Assembly (NCBI GenBank): GCA_937889485.1
Contig: CALAPG010000309.1
Span: 1 to 6,451, forward strand
Source of the DNA: an uncultured Moraxella sp.
GTDB taxonomy: Bacteria; Pseudomonadota; Gammaproteobacteria; Pseudomonadales; Moraxellaceae
DNA length: 6,451 nucleotides
Direction: 5' to 3'
A program made the position numbers and the translations under genes. The notes beneath the pieces were generated by a model that ran no database searches, had not been told where the DNA came from, and was given only the letters and a program-made list of their open reading frames with translations. Within the stretch, counting starts at the first letter, position 1; every line of letters begins with the position of its first letter. This document shows, piece after piece, positions 6,446 to 6,451 of the stretch.

Positions 6446-6451
6446 TTATCC

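Noticed and set aside
1..6451. Search for CRISPR repeats, insertion sequence ends, tRNA genes and toxin-antitoxin pairs
   Set aside because: No regular direct repeats, terminal inverted repeats with transposase, cloverleaf-like segments or small paired genes were seen. The NYN gene has no antitoxin-like partner, so a toxin-antitoxin reading of its PIN-like domain is not supported.

Overview
The window looks like chromosomal DNA of a gammaproteobacterium, most likely of the family Moraxellaceae (Moraxella, Psychrobacter or Faucicola type). The reasons are the moderate GC, the protein style, a long-type Pta linker like that of E. coli, and a nadD-rsfS pair. The family assignment is inferred from general recognition, not from a search. 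There are six protein-coding genes and no sign of mobile elements, CRISPR, tRNA or rRNA.

Region 1 (1-3028, plus strand) is an iron-acquisition operon. It holds the 3' part of an EfeB-type Dyp heme peroxidase, truncated by the window start, followed one base later by a large FTR1/EfeU-family iron permease. The visible start of EfeB carries a lipobox-like LVGC, so the protein is probably tethered to a membrane. The permease has a signal peptide, a periplasmic domain of about 310 residues with an internal duplication, and a seven-helix FTR1 core with both REGxE motifs. No EfeO gene is visible, and one could lie upstream. A perfect 15-bp hairpin flanked by A and T tracts (3049-3081) ends this operon and also the convergent one.

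Region 2 (3085-5162, minus strand) reads, in transcription order, NYN/LOTUS-domain protein, nadD (nicotinate-nucleotide adenylyltransferase), rsfS (ribosomal silencing factor). The first two genes are 24 nt apart; nadD and rsfS are separated by 127 nt. The NYN protein joins a PIN-like nuclease fold to a C-terminal OST-HTH/LOTUS RNA-binding domain. Its function is unknown, and it is the least understood gene here. rlmH, the usual partner after rsfS, is absent.

Region 3 (5163-6451, minus strand) holds a spacer with the pta terminator and a possible promoter for the NYN-nadD-rsfS operon, then the catalytic C-terminal half of phosphate acetyltransferase (pta). The pta frame meets an in-frame TAA at 6446-6448, just upstream of a conserved inter-domain linker. 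This suggests a frameshift, a split gene or a sequence error at the window edge. The first available start codon (GTG at 6400) lies inside the conserved linker.

Nothing in the window is clearly a new defence or mobile system. The points most worth a second look are the pta frame break, the NYN-LOTUS gene placed with nadD and rsfS, the lipoprotein form of EfeB, and the duplicated periplasmic domain of the permease.
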